From: an uncultured bacterium
Lineage (GTDB): Bacteria > Vulcanimicrobiota > Xenobia > Xenobiales > Xenobiaceae
Direction of reading: 5' to 3'
Assembly (NCBI GenBank): GCA_934621605.1
Contig: CAKTUZ010000028.1
Span: forward strand, 1 to 35,728
DNA: 35,728 nt
Under the pieces are notes generated by a model. That model made no database searches and was not told the origin of the DNA. It saw nothing but the letters and a program-made list of their open reading frames with translations. Below, piece after piece: positions 15,989 to 23,891 of this stretch. Position 1 is the stretch's first letter. Each line of letters begins with the position of its first letter. A program made the position numbers and the translations under genes.

Positions 15989-16531
15989 ATGAAATGCATG
16001 GATAAATTCAATCGAAAAGCAGAAAGTGCAACTATTTTAACCTTCAAGCTAGGGGAAAGCAATTTTGCCATACCTATAGACTATGTAGTGCGTGTAGAAC
16101 AAGCAGCAGCCATTACAAAAATTCCCAATTTGCCCCAACATATATTGGGATTACTTAATCATCACGGAACTCTCATACCTGTAGTAGACATAAGATCTGC
16201 TCTGACCTTCGAATCGTCTCCCCTGCGCCCCGAGAATCAATTTATCATCTTAAACAGAAAATCACAAAATTTAGCTATCGTAACTGACAAAATTATAGGG
16301 TTAACCTCTCCCACAACCAATGTAGAAACGAACTCACTGTTCAAATTCCCCTTAAAAATTTCCGAAGTTATTACTGTTGAAGGAGATCAAGTTCTTTTAC
16401 TTATTACTCCGGAACACTTGCTAGACTCAATCGATTTAAGCGATTTATCTGAACAAATAAAAAATTTCCAAAACAGAATGACTCAATCATCTGCTCCCTT
16501 CACAGACAACCAACTCGAAGAGGACAGATAA
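15989..16531 (+). CDS. cheW: CheW-like chemosensory coupling protein, copy 1
   Basis: A 180-residue scaffold that would link the chemoreceptor to the histidine kinase. The CheW fold is clear: TFKLGESNFAIPIDYVVRVEQ (first strands), ITKIPNLPQHILGLLNHHGTLIPVVDIRSAL (the classic I-P-x-x-P...G-x-x-N-x-x-G-x-x-I-P-V-x-D segment, about 47-77), then FIILNRKSQNLAIVTDKI. The C-terminal 25 residues are a polar tail. It is first in a six-gene plus-strand operon, 27 bases before cheR. It corresponds in content to WspB or WspD of the Pseudomonas Wsp system. Start ATG 15989 or 15998 (MDKFN) are both possible. A four-codon reading frame (ATG at 15981, stop TGA overlapping the ATG) precedes it. Confidence 0.93.
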   Translation: MKCMDKFNRKAESATILTFKLGESNFAIPIDYVVRVEQAAAITKIPNLPQHILGLLNHHGTLIPVVDIRSALTFESSPLRPENQFIILNRKSQNLAIVTDKIIGLTSPTTNVETNSLFKFPLKISEVITVEGDQVLLLITPEHLLDSIDLSDLSEQIKNFQNRMTQSSAPFTDNQLEEDR

Positions 16532-16558
16532 ATATAACTAAGAAATTAACTTCAAATC

Positions 16559-18031
16559 ATGCATGACACTCTTTTAGCGCGTTTCGAACTGCTCCTTTAT
16601 AAATGGGCAGGTCAATGGTTTCCTGAAAATCGCCGCAGCGACCTCAAAGCGGCTCTAGTTCAGTCTGCAACGCGCTGCGGTTTTGTCAATCGCCTTGAAG
16701 AGTTCTTATTTTTTTTAGAACAAAACCCATCTTCTGCCATAAGAGATGAAATAATCCAATCAATATTAGTAGGCGAAACCTATTTCTTTCGGGATCAGCA
16801 ACTATGGGACAGCTTAAAAGACGAAATATTACCAGAAATAATGGAAGATAACGCTTCCAAACGTACTGTGAAAGTTTGGAGCGCCGGCTGTTCAACGGGG
16901 GAAGAAGTTTACAGTTTGGCCATTACTATCCGAGAATTTATACCGGCTTTAAATAATTGGAGAATAGATATATTAGGTACAGATATTTCGGAACAATCTT
17001 TGGATAAAGCGAAGTTGGCCGTATACAACCAGCGCTCCACCCGAGAGGTGACATCTAATCTGAAAAAAAGATGGTTCCGTCCGGATGGAACTAATTTTAA
17101 ACTGAGCAGTACCATCGGTGATATGGTTCATTTTGCCAAACATAATCTTTGCGTTCTCGACTATCCCAATGAAAAAATCTCACAAGTAGATATAATCCTT
17201 TGCCGTAATGTACTGATTTACTTAAGCAAAGACTATGTAGAGAAAATCATTGCCCAGTTTTGTAAATGTTTGTCTCCACACGGTTGGCTTATTTTGGCGC
17301 CGACGGAAATACCTTTCGAATTGCCTGATTGTCTACAATTGCAACATATGCATTCGCGCTTACTTGTACTGAGGCCAAAGTGCGCGGTCAATACCACGTT
17401 GTCACCAAAATTAGAATTTAGTAAGCATCAAAGTAACAACGACAATTTCATAGATTACAGCTCTGCTCCGCTCTGTTTTGGTCCACACGCTACCAATTTC
17501 ACAAAATCATCTTTAACATCGTTATCGCAAACCATTATAAAACCGGACAGTTCTCTGCTGCATAAATTAACGCAAGAGGAAAATTTTAGGACACCTTTGT
17601 CTATACTCCCCTCTGTCTCTCAAATCTCTCCCTCTCTGCAAGCCGTAAAATTAGCTGAGCAAGCCAGAAATTATGCCGACAAAGGTGATTTTACCAAAGC
17701 TTTAATGACAGCCGCCAAAAGTCTAGACTCCTGCCCGACTTACACTGACGGCTGGATTATTTTAGCTGCTGTTCAAAGCGAACTTGGCCTATACGATGAA
17801 GCGATAGAGTCTTTGCACAGAGCTCTCTATCTCGATCCCAATATGGCAGCTGCCTACTTGCAGCTAGCTCAGGTAATGTATAAAAGCAAAGACCATAATT
17901 TCCGACGCTATATCAACATTTTTAACAAATTGGTCGAGAATATGGACGACAATACTCTGCTTTTGCACGGCTTAGGCCTAAAAGTCAGCGAAGCCAAACA
18001 TTTAGCTGCAGCCTTGCAAAAACTGAACTAA
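16559..18031 (+). CDS. cheR: CheR receptor methyltransferase fused to TPR repeats (WspC-like)
   Basis: A 490-residue S-adenosylmethionine-dependent glutamate methyltransferase that would modify the receptor encoded downstream. The CheR core occupies about residues 1-275: VGETYFFRDQQ, the SAM-binding WSAGCSTGEEVYSLAI, DILGTDISEQSLDKA, NLCVLDYPN and DIILCRNVLIYL. A polar linker of about 80 residues leads to a C-terminal helical region with TPR units (AEQARNYADKGDFTKALM, then LAAVQSELGLYDEAIESLHRALYLDPNMAAAYLQLAQVMYK in two pieces). TPR-tailed CheR proteins are typical of Wsp-like and other alternative-function chemosensory systems, where the tail directs targeting. The gene follows cheW by 27 bases and precedes the second cheW by 22 bases. 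Confidence 0.95.
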   Translation: MHDTLLARFELLLYKWAGQWFPENRRSDLKAALVQSATRCGFVNRLEEFLFFLEQNPSSAIRDEIIQSILVGETYFFRDQQLWDSLKDEILPEIMEDNASKRTVKVWSAGCSTGEEVYSLAITIREFIPALNNWRIDILGTDISEQSLDKAKLAVYNQRSTREVTSNLKKRWFRPDGTNFKLSSTIGDMVHFAKHNLCVLDYPNEKISQVDIILCRNVLIYLSKDYVEKIIAQFCKCLSPHGWLILAPTEIPFELPDCLQLQHMHSRLLVLRPKCAVNTTLSPKLEFSKHQSNNDNFIDYSSAPLCFGPHATNFTKSSLTSLSQTIIKPDSSLLHKLTQEENFRTPLSILPSVSQISPSLQAVKLAEQARNYADKGDFTKALMTAAKSLDSCPTYTDGWIILAAVQSELGLYDEAIESLHRALYLDPNMAAAYLQLAQVMYKSKDHNFRRYINIFNKLVENMDDNTLLLHGLGLKVSEAKHLAAALQKLN

Positions 18032-18053
18032 CTTCAAGGAATTGCGCACTACC

Positions 18054-18566
18054 ATGATTACAAATTATGAATCTGATATTTTACAAAAACGAGCTAAACT
18101 TTTAGCCAAACCGATTATATCTTCAAATCGCAGCGACAAGTCTATCAGTTTATTGCGCTTTCAATTAGGTTTAGAAACTTACGCCATTGAAGCCAAATAT
18201 GTATGCGAGGTAGTAGGCACCGGCGATCTTACTCCTCTGCCAGGTGTGCCTTCTTTTATAATCGGCCTACTCTCAGTTCAAGGGAAAATTTGGTCAGTTA
18301 TAGACATACGTGATTTTTTCTCTATTCCCAAACAGGGAATTTCTGATCATCCCAGAGCTATCTTGGCAGAAACTGCCCACCTGAGATTCGGCATTATGGC
18401 CGATTCAAAGTTAGAGATAATCAATATCGATGTTCTCTGCCCTCCGCCGGATATTCACGAAAAAATTCCGCGCAGCTTTATAAAAGGCACCATAGACCAT
18501 ACGACCATTGTTTTAGATTTAGCTGCTTTTTCAGCAGATGCGCGTTTAATAATTAAAGACGATTAA
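18054..18566 (+). CDS. cheW: CheW-like coupling protein, copy 2
   Basis: A second CheW-domain protein (170 residues from ATG 18054, or 174 from TTG 18042; AAGGA at 18036-18040 is close to the TTG and slightly far from the ATG). The domain is recognised from LLRFQLGLETYAIEAKYVCEV, then LTPLPGVPSFIIGLLSVQGKIWSVIDIRDFF with the Gly-x-x-x-x-x-Gly-x-x-x-x-x-x-Asp pattern, and RAILAETAHLRFGIMADS. The C-terminal piece (IPRSFIKGTIDHTTIVLDLAAF) is also typical. The N-terminal 30 residues are a polar lead. Two CheW copies with one receptor match WspB and WspD. Copy 2 may bind a different interface of the receptor array, which is inference. Confidence 0.93.
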   Translation: MITNYESDILQKRAKLLAKPIISSNRSDKSISLLRFQLGLETYAIEAKYVCEVVGTGDLTPLPGVPSFIIGLLSVQGKIWSVIDIRDFFSIPKQGISDHPRAILAETAHLRFGIMADSKLEIINIDVLCPPPDIHEKIPRSFIKGTIDHTTIVLDLAAFSADARLIIKDD

Positions 18567-18668
18567 AATTTAAACATCTTTTGTAGGGACAGTCTTTGAG
18601 GCACTAGAAAGAAAGCCGCAACGACCGATGATTGTGCACATTGATACTAAAGTGAGGCAAAAAAAGAA

Positions 18669-20306
18669 GTGGCAGCAGATAGACTTCAAACAGATACCTT
18701 TAAAAGACGTTCTACTTCCCAAACTTTAAGTTATGTAATTGCTATATTGCTGGTTATTACTCTGGGAGCCACTTGTTTTTTGGTACTAGTTATGGAGCCC
18801 AAGCTAAAAAGTGCCAATAAACTTTGCCAAACAACTTCAAGCACCGAAAGCAGATTGTGGAAAATTTCCGATTTATCAGCCAGACTTACAACCAACTCGG
18901 ATCCTGTCAGCAAACATCAAATTATTGAAGAATTAATTAATGAAAAAAGGCAACTTACCAAAGAACTAAGCGATTTAAGCAGCGCACTTCCCAGTTCTTT
19001 CGGACCCATCAGCGATAATATGGCCAAAGCCTATGATGAATGGAACAGAATTTCACTTCGTCTAAATAATTTGACCGATGAGCGTAATGCAACTTCGCCA
19101 GAAAAGCCTCTTTCTTTCGAGCGTGACATATCACCAATTCTTATGTCTTTGAGTACCGTAACGGACATGTTGGCCGACCGTACAGACAAAATTTCCAATC
19201 AAGTCAGTTTAATGACTTCAGTCGTCAATATCTTTATTTTATGCTTAACCTTAGTAATTTTGGCTATGGCTCGCAGTGTCTCTAATCGAGTCCTTTTTCT
19301 CCAAGAATCAGCTGCTAAAATTTCTTCCGGAGATTTAACTTCACGTGTACCCGTAATCGGTAACGATGAGCTTACTACCTTAGCAGAGTCTTTCAACAAT
19401 ATGGCTGAACAAATCGAAACGAAGATCGCTTCGGAACGAGACGCCCGCCTTAAGTTAGAAAATTTAATAAAAGCTTTACAAAAAACTGCTTCCATGGTGG
19501 CCGAAGCTTCCAGTGGTATTTTAGAAGCAACCACCAAGCAAGCGGATGCCATGTCGGAAGAATCCTCTGCTGTTTCAGAAACTTCCGTCACAGTAGGAGA
19601 ATTAAAACAAGTTACCGCTCTGTCAACTAAAAAAGCTGAAGAAGTGGCCCATTTGGCTTTAACTTCAGAAAAAGTGACTCTGCGCGGACGCGAAGCGGTA
19701 GAGCGCACTATTAGCGGCATGTTGTCTATACGCAAAGAGGTTCAAGCTATTGCTTCAGATATGCAACATTTATCTGAACAAACTCAGGCGGTGGGCGAAA
19801 TTATTTCTACAGTTCAGGAATTAGCCGAACAGTCCAATATGTTGGCCGTCAACGCAGCTATTGAAGCCGCCCGTGCCGGTGAACACGGTTACGGTTTTTC
19901 CGTAGTAGCCAGTGAAGTTCGCTCTTTAGCCGAACAATCTCGTCAAGCCACCGTTCAAATTCGCTCGATCCTAGGTGAAATACAAAAAGCAGTTACAGCC
20001 GCCCTAAATAATACAGCAACAGGAACACGTGCCGTAGAAACCGGTGTCGAATTGGTCAACCAAGCCGGCGATGTAATTAGAACCTTGGCGGAAACAATAA
20101 GTCTCTCCAGCAGCTCAGCCAGTCAAATCAGAGCTTCTTCAGAGCAGCAATCAGCCGGCGTAGAACAAATAGCCCAAGCTATTGCAGCTATTCAAATGGC
20201 CAGCAAACAAACTTTAGAGAATACTCATCAAACAGAAGAACAAGCGAAAAATATGAAAAATATGTCCTTTTCGCTGCATAATTTACTCAAAAACGGTGAA
20301 TTATAG
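18669..20306 (+). CDS. Methyl-accepting chemotaxis protein (WspA-like architecture)
   Basis: A 545-residue membrane chemoreceptor. Segment one (residues about 21-42, VIAILLVITLGATCFLVLVM) and segment two (about 183-200, VNIFILCLTLVILAMA) flank a periplasmic helical sensor of about 140 residues, the four-helix-bundle size. A HAMP domain follows (NRVLFLQESAAKISSGDLTS, then GNDELTTLAESFNNMAEQI). The signalling hairpin carries the near-invariant tip block: LAEQSNMLAVNAAIEAARAG, EHGYGFSVVASEVRSLAEQS. There is no C-terminal NWETF-type CheR tether, consistent with the TPR-tailed CheR. The start is GTG with GAGG upstream. A 102-base gap separates it from cheW copy 2, the largest in the operon, so an internal promoter is possible. 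Confidence 0.96.
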   Translation: MAADRLQTDTFKRRSTSQTLSYVIAILLVITLGATCFLVLVMEPKLKSANKLCQTTSSTESRLWKISDLSARLTTNSDPVSKHQIIEELINEKRQLTKELSDLSSALPSSFGPISDNMAKAYDEWNRISLRLNNLTDERNATSPEKPLSFERDISPILMSLSTVTDMLADRTDKISNQVSLMTSVVNIFILCLTLVILAMARSVSNRVLFLQESAAKISSGDLTSRVPVIGNDELTTLAESFNNMAEQIETKIASERDARLKLENLIKALQKTASMVAEASSGILEATTKQADAMSEESSAVSETSVTVGELKQVTALSTKKAEEVAHLALTSEKVTLRGREAVERTISGMLSIRKEVQAIASDMQHLSEQTQAVGEIISTVQELAEQSNMLAVNAAIEAARAGEHGYGFSVVASEVRSLAEQSRQATVQIRSILGEIQKAVTAALNNTATGTRAVETGVELVNQAGDVIRTLAETISLSSSSASQIRASSEQQSAGVEQIAQAIAAIQMASKQTLENTHQTEEQAKNMKNMSFSLHNLLKNGEL

Positions 20307-20333
20307 TTTTTAACCGAAAGGCAGAAACATAGA

Positions 20334-22595
20334 TTGGGTACTCACGAGGAACAATTCAGACGCCGTTTACTGGCCACGTTCCAAGTAGAAGCAGAAGACT
20401 ATATAAAAGGAATTCTAGTCGGTTTATCAGCAATAGAGGGTTCTTTGGATGACGGCCCTTTATCTGATTCCACTTTAATTGAACCTGTTTTTCGCCAGTT
20501 TCATAGCCTCAAAGGAGCCTCTCAGGCTATAGGTTTTGACAATGTTGGGCAAATCTGTCAATTGTCTGAGAATATACTTTCAACCTGGAAGAAACTGCCC
20601 GCCAAAGCTAACAAAGCGGAACTTTCGTCTATAGTAGAATCAGCTTTAAGTGCAGCCTCCGCTTTAAAGATTGATTTAGCCGCTTCTGCTTCAAGTCATA
20701 GCCCACAAATTGACAAAAATAAACCGAACATCTCTCTTGCAAATACAACCGTTTTCAAACCAACACAGACACCGGCAGCAGCGACACAACAACATCTTTC
20801 AGTTTCCGAACCCAATACCGGCAAAGTTTCGGATATAAGTAGCTTCACACCTAAAATTAGCGTTCCCCTCTCTTCTCCCGACACTGCACAAAGTAAACAA
20901 GAGACTATACGCATCAATTCCGACAAACTAGATCTTTTGCTCAGACGCGGCGAACAATTAGTATTGGCCAGACTCAATAGTAAACAACGCTGGAGCGAAG
21001 CTCAAAAACTGCTCAACAGTACAATACTAGCAAACCGCTTACTGCAGGATATTGCCGATAGAGGAGAAGAAGATCCGTTCCTAAAGCACTTAACCGAAGA
21101 TATGCGTTCTATAGTAGGTTCTTTGCAACGCCACACCCGCAGTCTTGGCGCCGATTATCACGAACTGAATAATCAACTTCAGTCTTTACTCAGTGAAGTC
21201 AAAGGAGCGCGTCTAGCTCCAGTTCGACCGTTATTAGAAGAGCTGGAAATAGCCGCTCGACGTATTGCCAGACAACTGGCAAAAAAAGTGCGTATAACTA
21301 TTACCGGCGGAGATTTGGAACTTGACCGCAGTATAATGGAAGCTTTGAAAGTTCCTCTGCTGCATTTAGTACGCAATGCCCTGGATCATGGCCTGGAAAG
21401 TACAGAGGAGCGCATTGCTCTACACAAAAACCAAGAAGGTCATTTAAATCTAAATGTCACTTCACGTGGCACCGGTATGATGGAATTTACCGTTTCCGAT
21501 GATGGACGCGGTATCCAGACGGAAGAAGTTTTGGCCTCTGCCAAACAGCAAGGACTGATTTCAGACGGAGCCGAAGCTGACTCTTTGGATCTAATATTTA
21601 CCTCGGGAATTTCTACCTCTTCTAAAGTGACTGAACTATCTGGGCGCGGCTTGGGCATGGCCATAGTGCGCGAAAAAGTGGAAATGCTCAAGGGATCCGT
21701 CAGAGTAAAAACAAGAGTAGGCGAAGGAACTTCCTTCATTTTATCAATCCCCACCAGTTTGGCTACTTTTGAAGGGTTGCTGGTCAAAGAAGAGGGACGA
21801 TTCCTGGTCTTCCCTTTAAGTGGAGTCGAAGCTGCAGCCAAAATAAAATTAGAAGATATTTTTACCATAGAAGGCAGCCAAGTAGTGCGTTTTCGCGATC
21901 ACGTACTGCCTATTACTCGCCTGGGACAATTGCTAAAACTGCCCCAATTACCCTCAGAAGATCTGAGAAGAAGCTGGCCCGCTGTCATTGCAATTGCCGG
22001 AGGAAGGCGCTTAGCCTTAATGGTGGACGAAATATTCGGTGTACAGGAAGTACTCTCACGAGACTTGGGACCACAATTAAGAAAAGTACGTTTTGTCATG
22101 GGCGCTTGCATGGTAGGCTATCATCAAGTGGTGCCTGTGCTTAATGTTTCTGATTTGCTGACTCACATACGAGGTCATATCCGTCAGTCCCCTCCTGCCG
22201 ACACAGTCCGTATTCCCGTTATTTTGGTAGCAGATGATTCTATCACGACGCGCACTTTAATTCGCGGCCTTCTGGAAGCTTCAGGATTTATTGTGCGTGC
22301 AGCAGCCGACGGCAGTCAAGCTTGGGAGATGTTGCAAAATGAAAAATTTGACTTAATTATTTCAGATGTAGACATGCCTGGCATGACCGGATTTGATTTG
22401 GCAATAAAAGTTCGTTCCAACAGCAGATTAAACAAGATGCCCATAATTTTAATTACCGGACAAGAAAGAATTGAAGATAGACAGCGAGGGTTAAAATTAG
22501 GCGCCAATGCTTACATAGAAAAGAGCAGTTTCGACAAGGGATTGCTTTTGGAGGCCGTAACCAGATTTTTAGGAGAGGTAAAAAACAAAGCATAG
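20334..22595 (+). CDS. cheA: CheA-type hybrid histidine kinase with C-terminal receiver (WspE-like)
   Basis: A 753-residue hybrid kinase. Hpt domain with His57 in FRQFHSLKGA (residues about 10-110). Then a Pro/Thr/Ser-rich linker (110-190) and a dimerisation domain (about 195-330). The HATPase shows an N-box LLHLVRNALDHGLE, DDGRGI and GRGLGMAIV (about 340-480). A CheW-like domain follows (about 485-615). The C-terminal receiver begins IPVILVADDSITTRTLIRGL, with phospho-acceptor Asp678 in IISDVDMPGM. All catalytic motifs look intact, so autophosphorylation at His57 and transfer to Asp678 are predicted. The start is TTG at 20334 with a GAAAGGCAG ribosome site. CheA with a fused receiver and no separate CheY matches WspE. 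In Wsp the kinase drives the diguanylate cyclase WspR, but no such gene is seen here. Confidence 0.97.
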   Translation: MGTHEEQFRRRLLATFQVEAEDYIKGILVGLSAIEGSLDDGPLSDSTLIEPVFRQFHSLKGASQAIGFDNVGQICQLSENILSTWKKLPAKANKAELSSIVESALSAASALKIDLAASASSHSPQIDKNKPNISLANTTVFKPTQTPAAATQQHLSVSEPNTGKVSDISSFTPKISVPLSSPDTAQSKQETIRINSDKLDLLLRRGEQLVLARLNSKQRWSEAQKLLNSTILANRLLQDIADRGEEDPFLKHLTEDMRSIVGSLQRHTRSLGADYHELNNQLQSLLSEVKGARLAPVRPLLEELEIAARRIARQLAKKVRITITGGDLELDRSIMEALKVPLLHLVRNALDHGLESTEERIALHKNQEGHLNLNVTSRGTGMMEFTVSDDGRGIQTEEVLASAKQQGLISDGAEADSLDLIFTSGISTSSKVTELSGRGLGMAIVREKVEMLKGSVRVKTRVGEGTSFILSIPTSLATFEGLLVKEEGRFLVFPLSGVEAAAKIKLEDIFTIEGSQVVRFRDHVLPITRLGQLLKLPQLPSEDLRRSWPAVIAIAGGRRLALMVDEIFGVQEVLSRDLGPQLRKVRFVMGACMVGYHQVVPVLNVSDLLTHIRGHIRQSPPADTVRIPVILVADDSITTRTLIRGLLEASGFIVRAAADGSQAWEMLQNEKFDLIISDVDMPGMTGFDLAIKVRSNSRLNKMPIILITGQERIEDRQRGLKLGANAYIEKSSFDKGLLLEAVTRFLGEVKNKA

Positions 22596-22598
22596 ATT

Positions 22599-23744
22599 AT
22601 GATCAAAGTGGTCGTAATAGATACAGATTTTGCAAGAAACAACTGGTTCAGCAATAAGCTGAGTGCTGCCGGTTTTTGGGTGGCCGATTCAGTGCTTGTT
22701 CCTAGTCTGGCAATTAAAAGCATAGCTGTTAACAAACCACAGATTATTTTAATTTCTCCTATGTCCAATAAATTAGAAGGTGCTAAATTAGCTCTTTCCA
22801 TTATGGAGGAAACTCCCACTCCGATAATTTTGCTCTATAAAGCAGATTCTGTCGATCGAGACGAAGATATAAATTGGTGTGGTGCCGTTGCCTCTATGGT
22901 TGTCCCTTCCTGTCCGTTTTCTGCCAATGACGAATTTATGGCCGATCTTATAAATAATCTTCAGCTTATGCATATAGTGCCAGTTGTAAAGCGCGGCTTT
23001 TATAGCCCCAAACGAAATGTACCTAAGAAAGGTAAACTCGACAACACCACAACCAACAAGAGAACGGATATACCCATCCACCACAATTTAGCTGACAAAT
23101 ATTCGGCTTTAAAAAATCTGCACTGCAACATCAATGCAGTTCTTCAAGGCTCTTCCTCAATTTTACCCGGAAGATACAGCAAACCTCAAATTATAGGTAT
23201 AGCCTCCTCCACAGGTGGACCTAAAATCGTCAAACTAATCTTAAACGAACTGCCAAAAAATTATCCTATACCCATTATCCTGGTGCAACACATTAGCACA
23301 GGCTTTAATGAAGCGCTTATGACTATGTTAGCCAAAGATTCAAACTTAACTGTTAAAGAAGCTTCCGCAGGAGAAAGACCCATTCCGGGCACTGTGTATA
23401 CAGCTCCAGATCGCTATCATCTTGTTGTCAGTAAAGATCGAACTTTTCGACTTTTACCGCAAGATGTACTGACAGGCCACTGCCCTTCTGCTACAGCCAT
23501 GTTTACCAGCTTAGCCGAAGTTTACGGTGTTCAAGCCGTCGGAATTATACTTAGTGGTATGGGAGACGACGGAGCTGATGGTCTGGTAAATTTAAGAAAA
23601 GCCGGAGGTTTGACCGTAGCTCAAGAAAATTCCAGCTGCCTGATAGACAGTATGCCATCCCAAGCCGCTTTCCGAGGAGGAATAAAACTAACTTTATCTC
23701 CCCAAGACATAAACAATCTGTTGAAAAAATGGATTTCTTTCTAA
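22599..23744 (+). CDS. cheB: CheB methylesterase with degenerate receiver domain (WspF-like)
   Basis: A 381-residue receptor methylesterase/amidase. The C-terminal esterase (about 195-380) keeps its triad: Ser204 in IASSTGGP, His231 in LVQHIS, and Asp324 in SGMGDDGADG. The N-terminal domain (1-120) has receiver length and order but lacks every residue needed for phosphorylation. The acidic pair is Asp8-Thr9. Ser53 stands where the phospho-acceptor Asp should be (PQIILISPMS). The lysine of the fifth strand is Val102. The linker is long (about 75 residues) and basic. The start lies three bases after the cheA stop, with AGGAGAGG inside cheA, so translation is coupled. I infer that esterase control does not use aspartyl phosphorylation. 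It could be constitutive or governed by protein contact. Confidence 0.96.
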   Translation: MIKVVVIDTDFARNNWFSNKLSAAGFWVADSVLVPSLAIKSIAVNKPQIILISPMSNKLEGAKLALSIMEETPTPIILLYKADSVDRDEDINWCGAVASMVVPSCPFSANDEFMADLINNLQLMHIVPVVKRGFYSPKRNVPKKGKLDNTTTNKRTDIPIHHNLADKYSALKNLHCNINAVLQGSSSILPGRYSKPQIIGIASSTGGPKIVKLILNELPKNYPIPIILVQHISTGFNEALMTMLAKDSNLTVKEASAGERPIPGTVYTAPDRYHLVVSKDRTFRLLPQDVLTGHCPSATAMFTSLAEVYGVQAVGIILSGMGDDGADGLVNLRKAGGLTVAQENSSCLIDSMPSQAAFRGGIKLTLSPQDINNLLKKWISF

Positions 23745-23802
23745 TTAAATGTGGGGACTTTCCTTAATATTGACGAAATAGGCTAACTACAACGCTTTAG
23801 AG

Positions 23803-23874
23803 ATATCGATCCCACTGTGCAACACTTGTCTTCTGGTGAGCAACTGTCACCCCGATCGATATATTTTTAGTTTT
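23803..23874 (+). terminator. Hairpin with U-rich tail after the chemosensory operon
   Basis: ATATCGATC (23803-23811) pairs perfectly with GATCGATAT (23854-23862). An inner GGTGA/TCACC stem (23835-23839 and 23847-23851) adds structure. A U-rich run (ATTTTTAGTTTTT) follows. It is a candidate terminator for the che genes, or a leader structure for the gene at 23892. The long loop makes a classic terminator less certain. Confidence 0.5.
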
Positions 23875-23891
23875 TACTCAATGAGGGAAAT

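Noticed and set aside
19199..19735. A 178-codon minus-strand frame inside the chemoreceptor gene.
   Set aside because: It is antisense to the HAMP and signalling region, with composition dictated by the real gene. No ribosome site or domain is seen.
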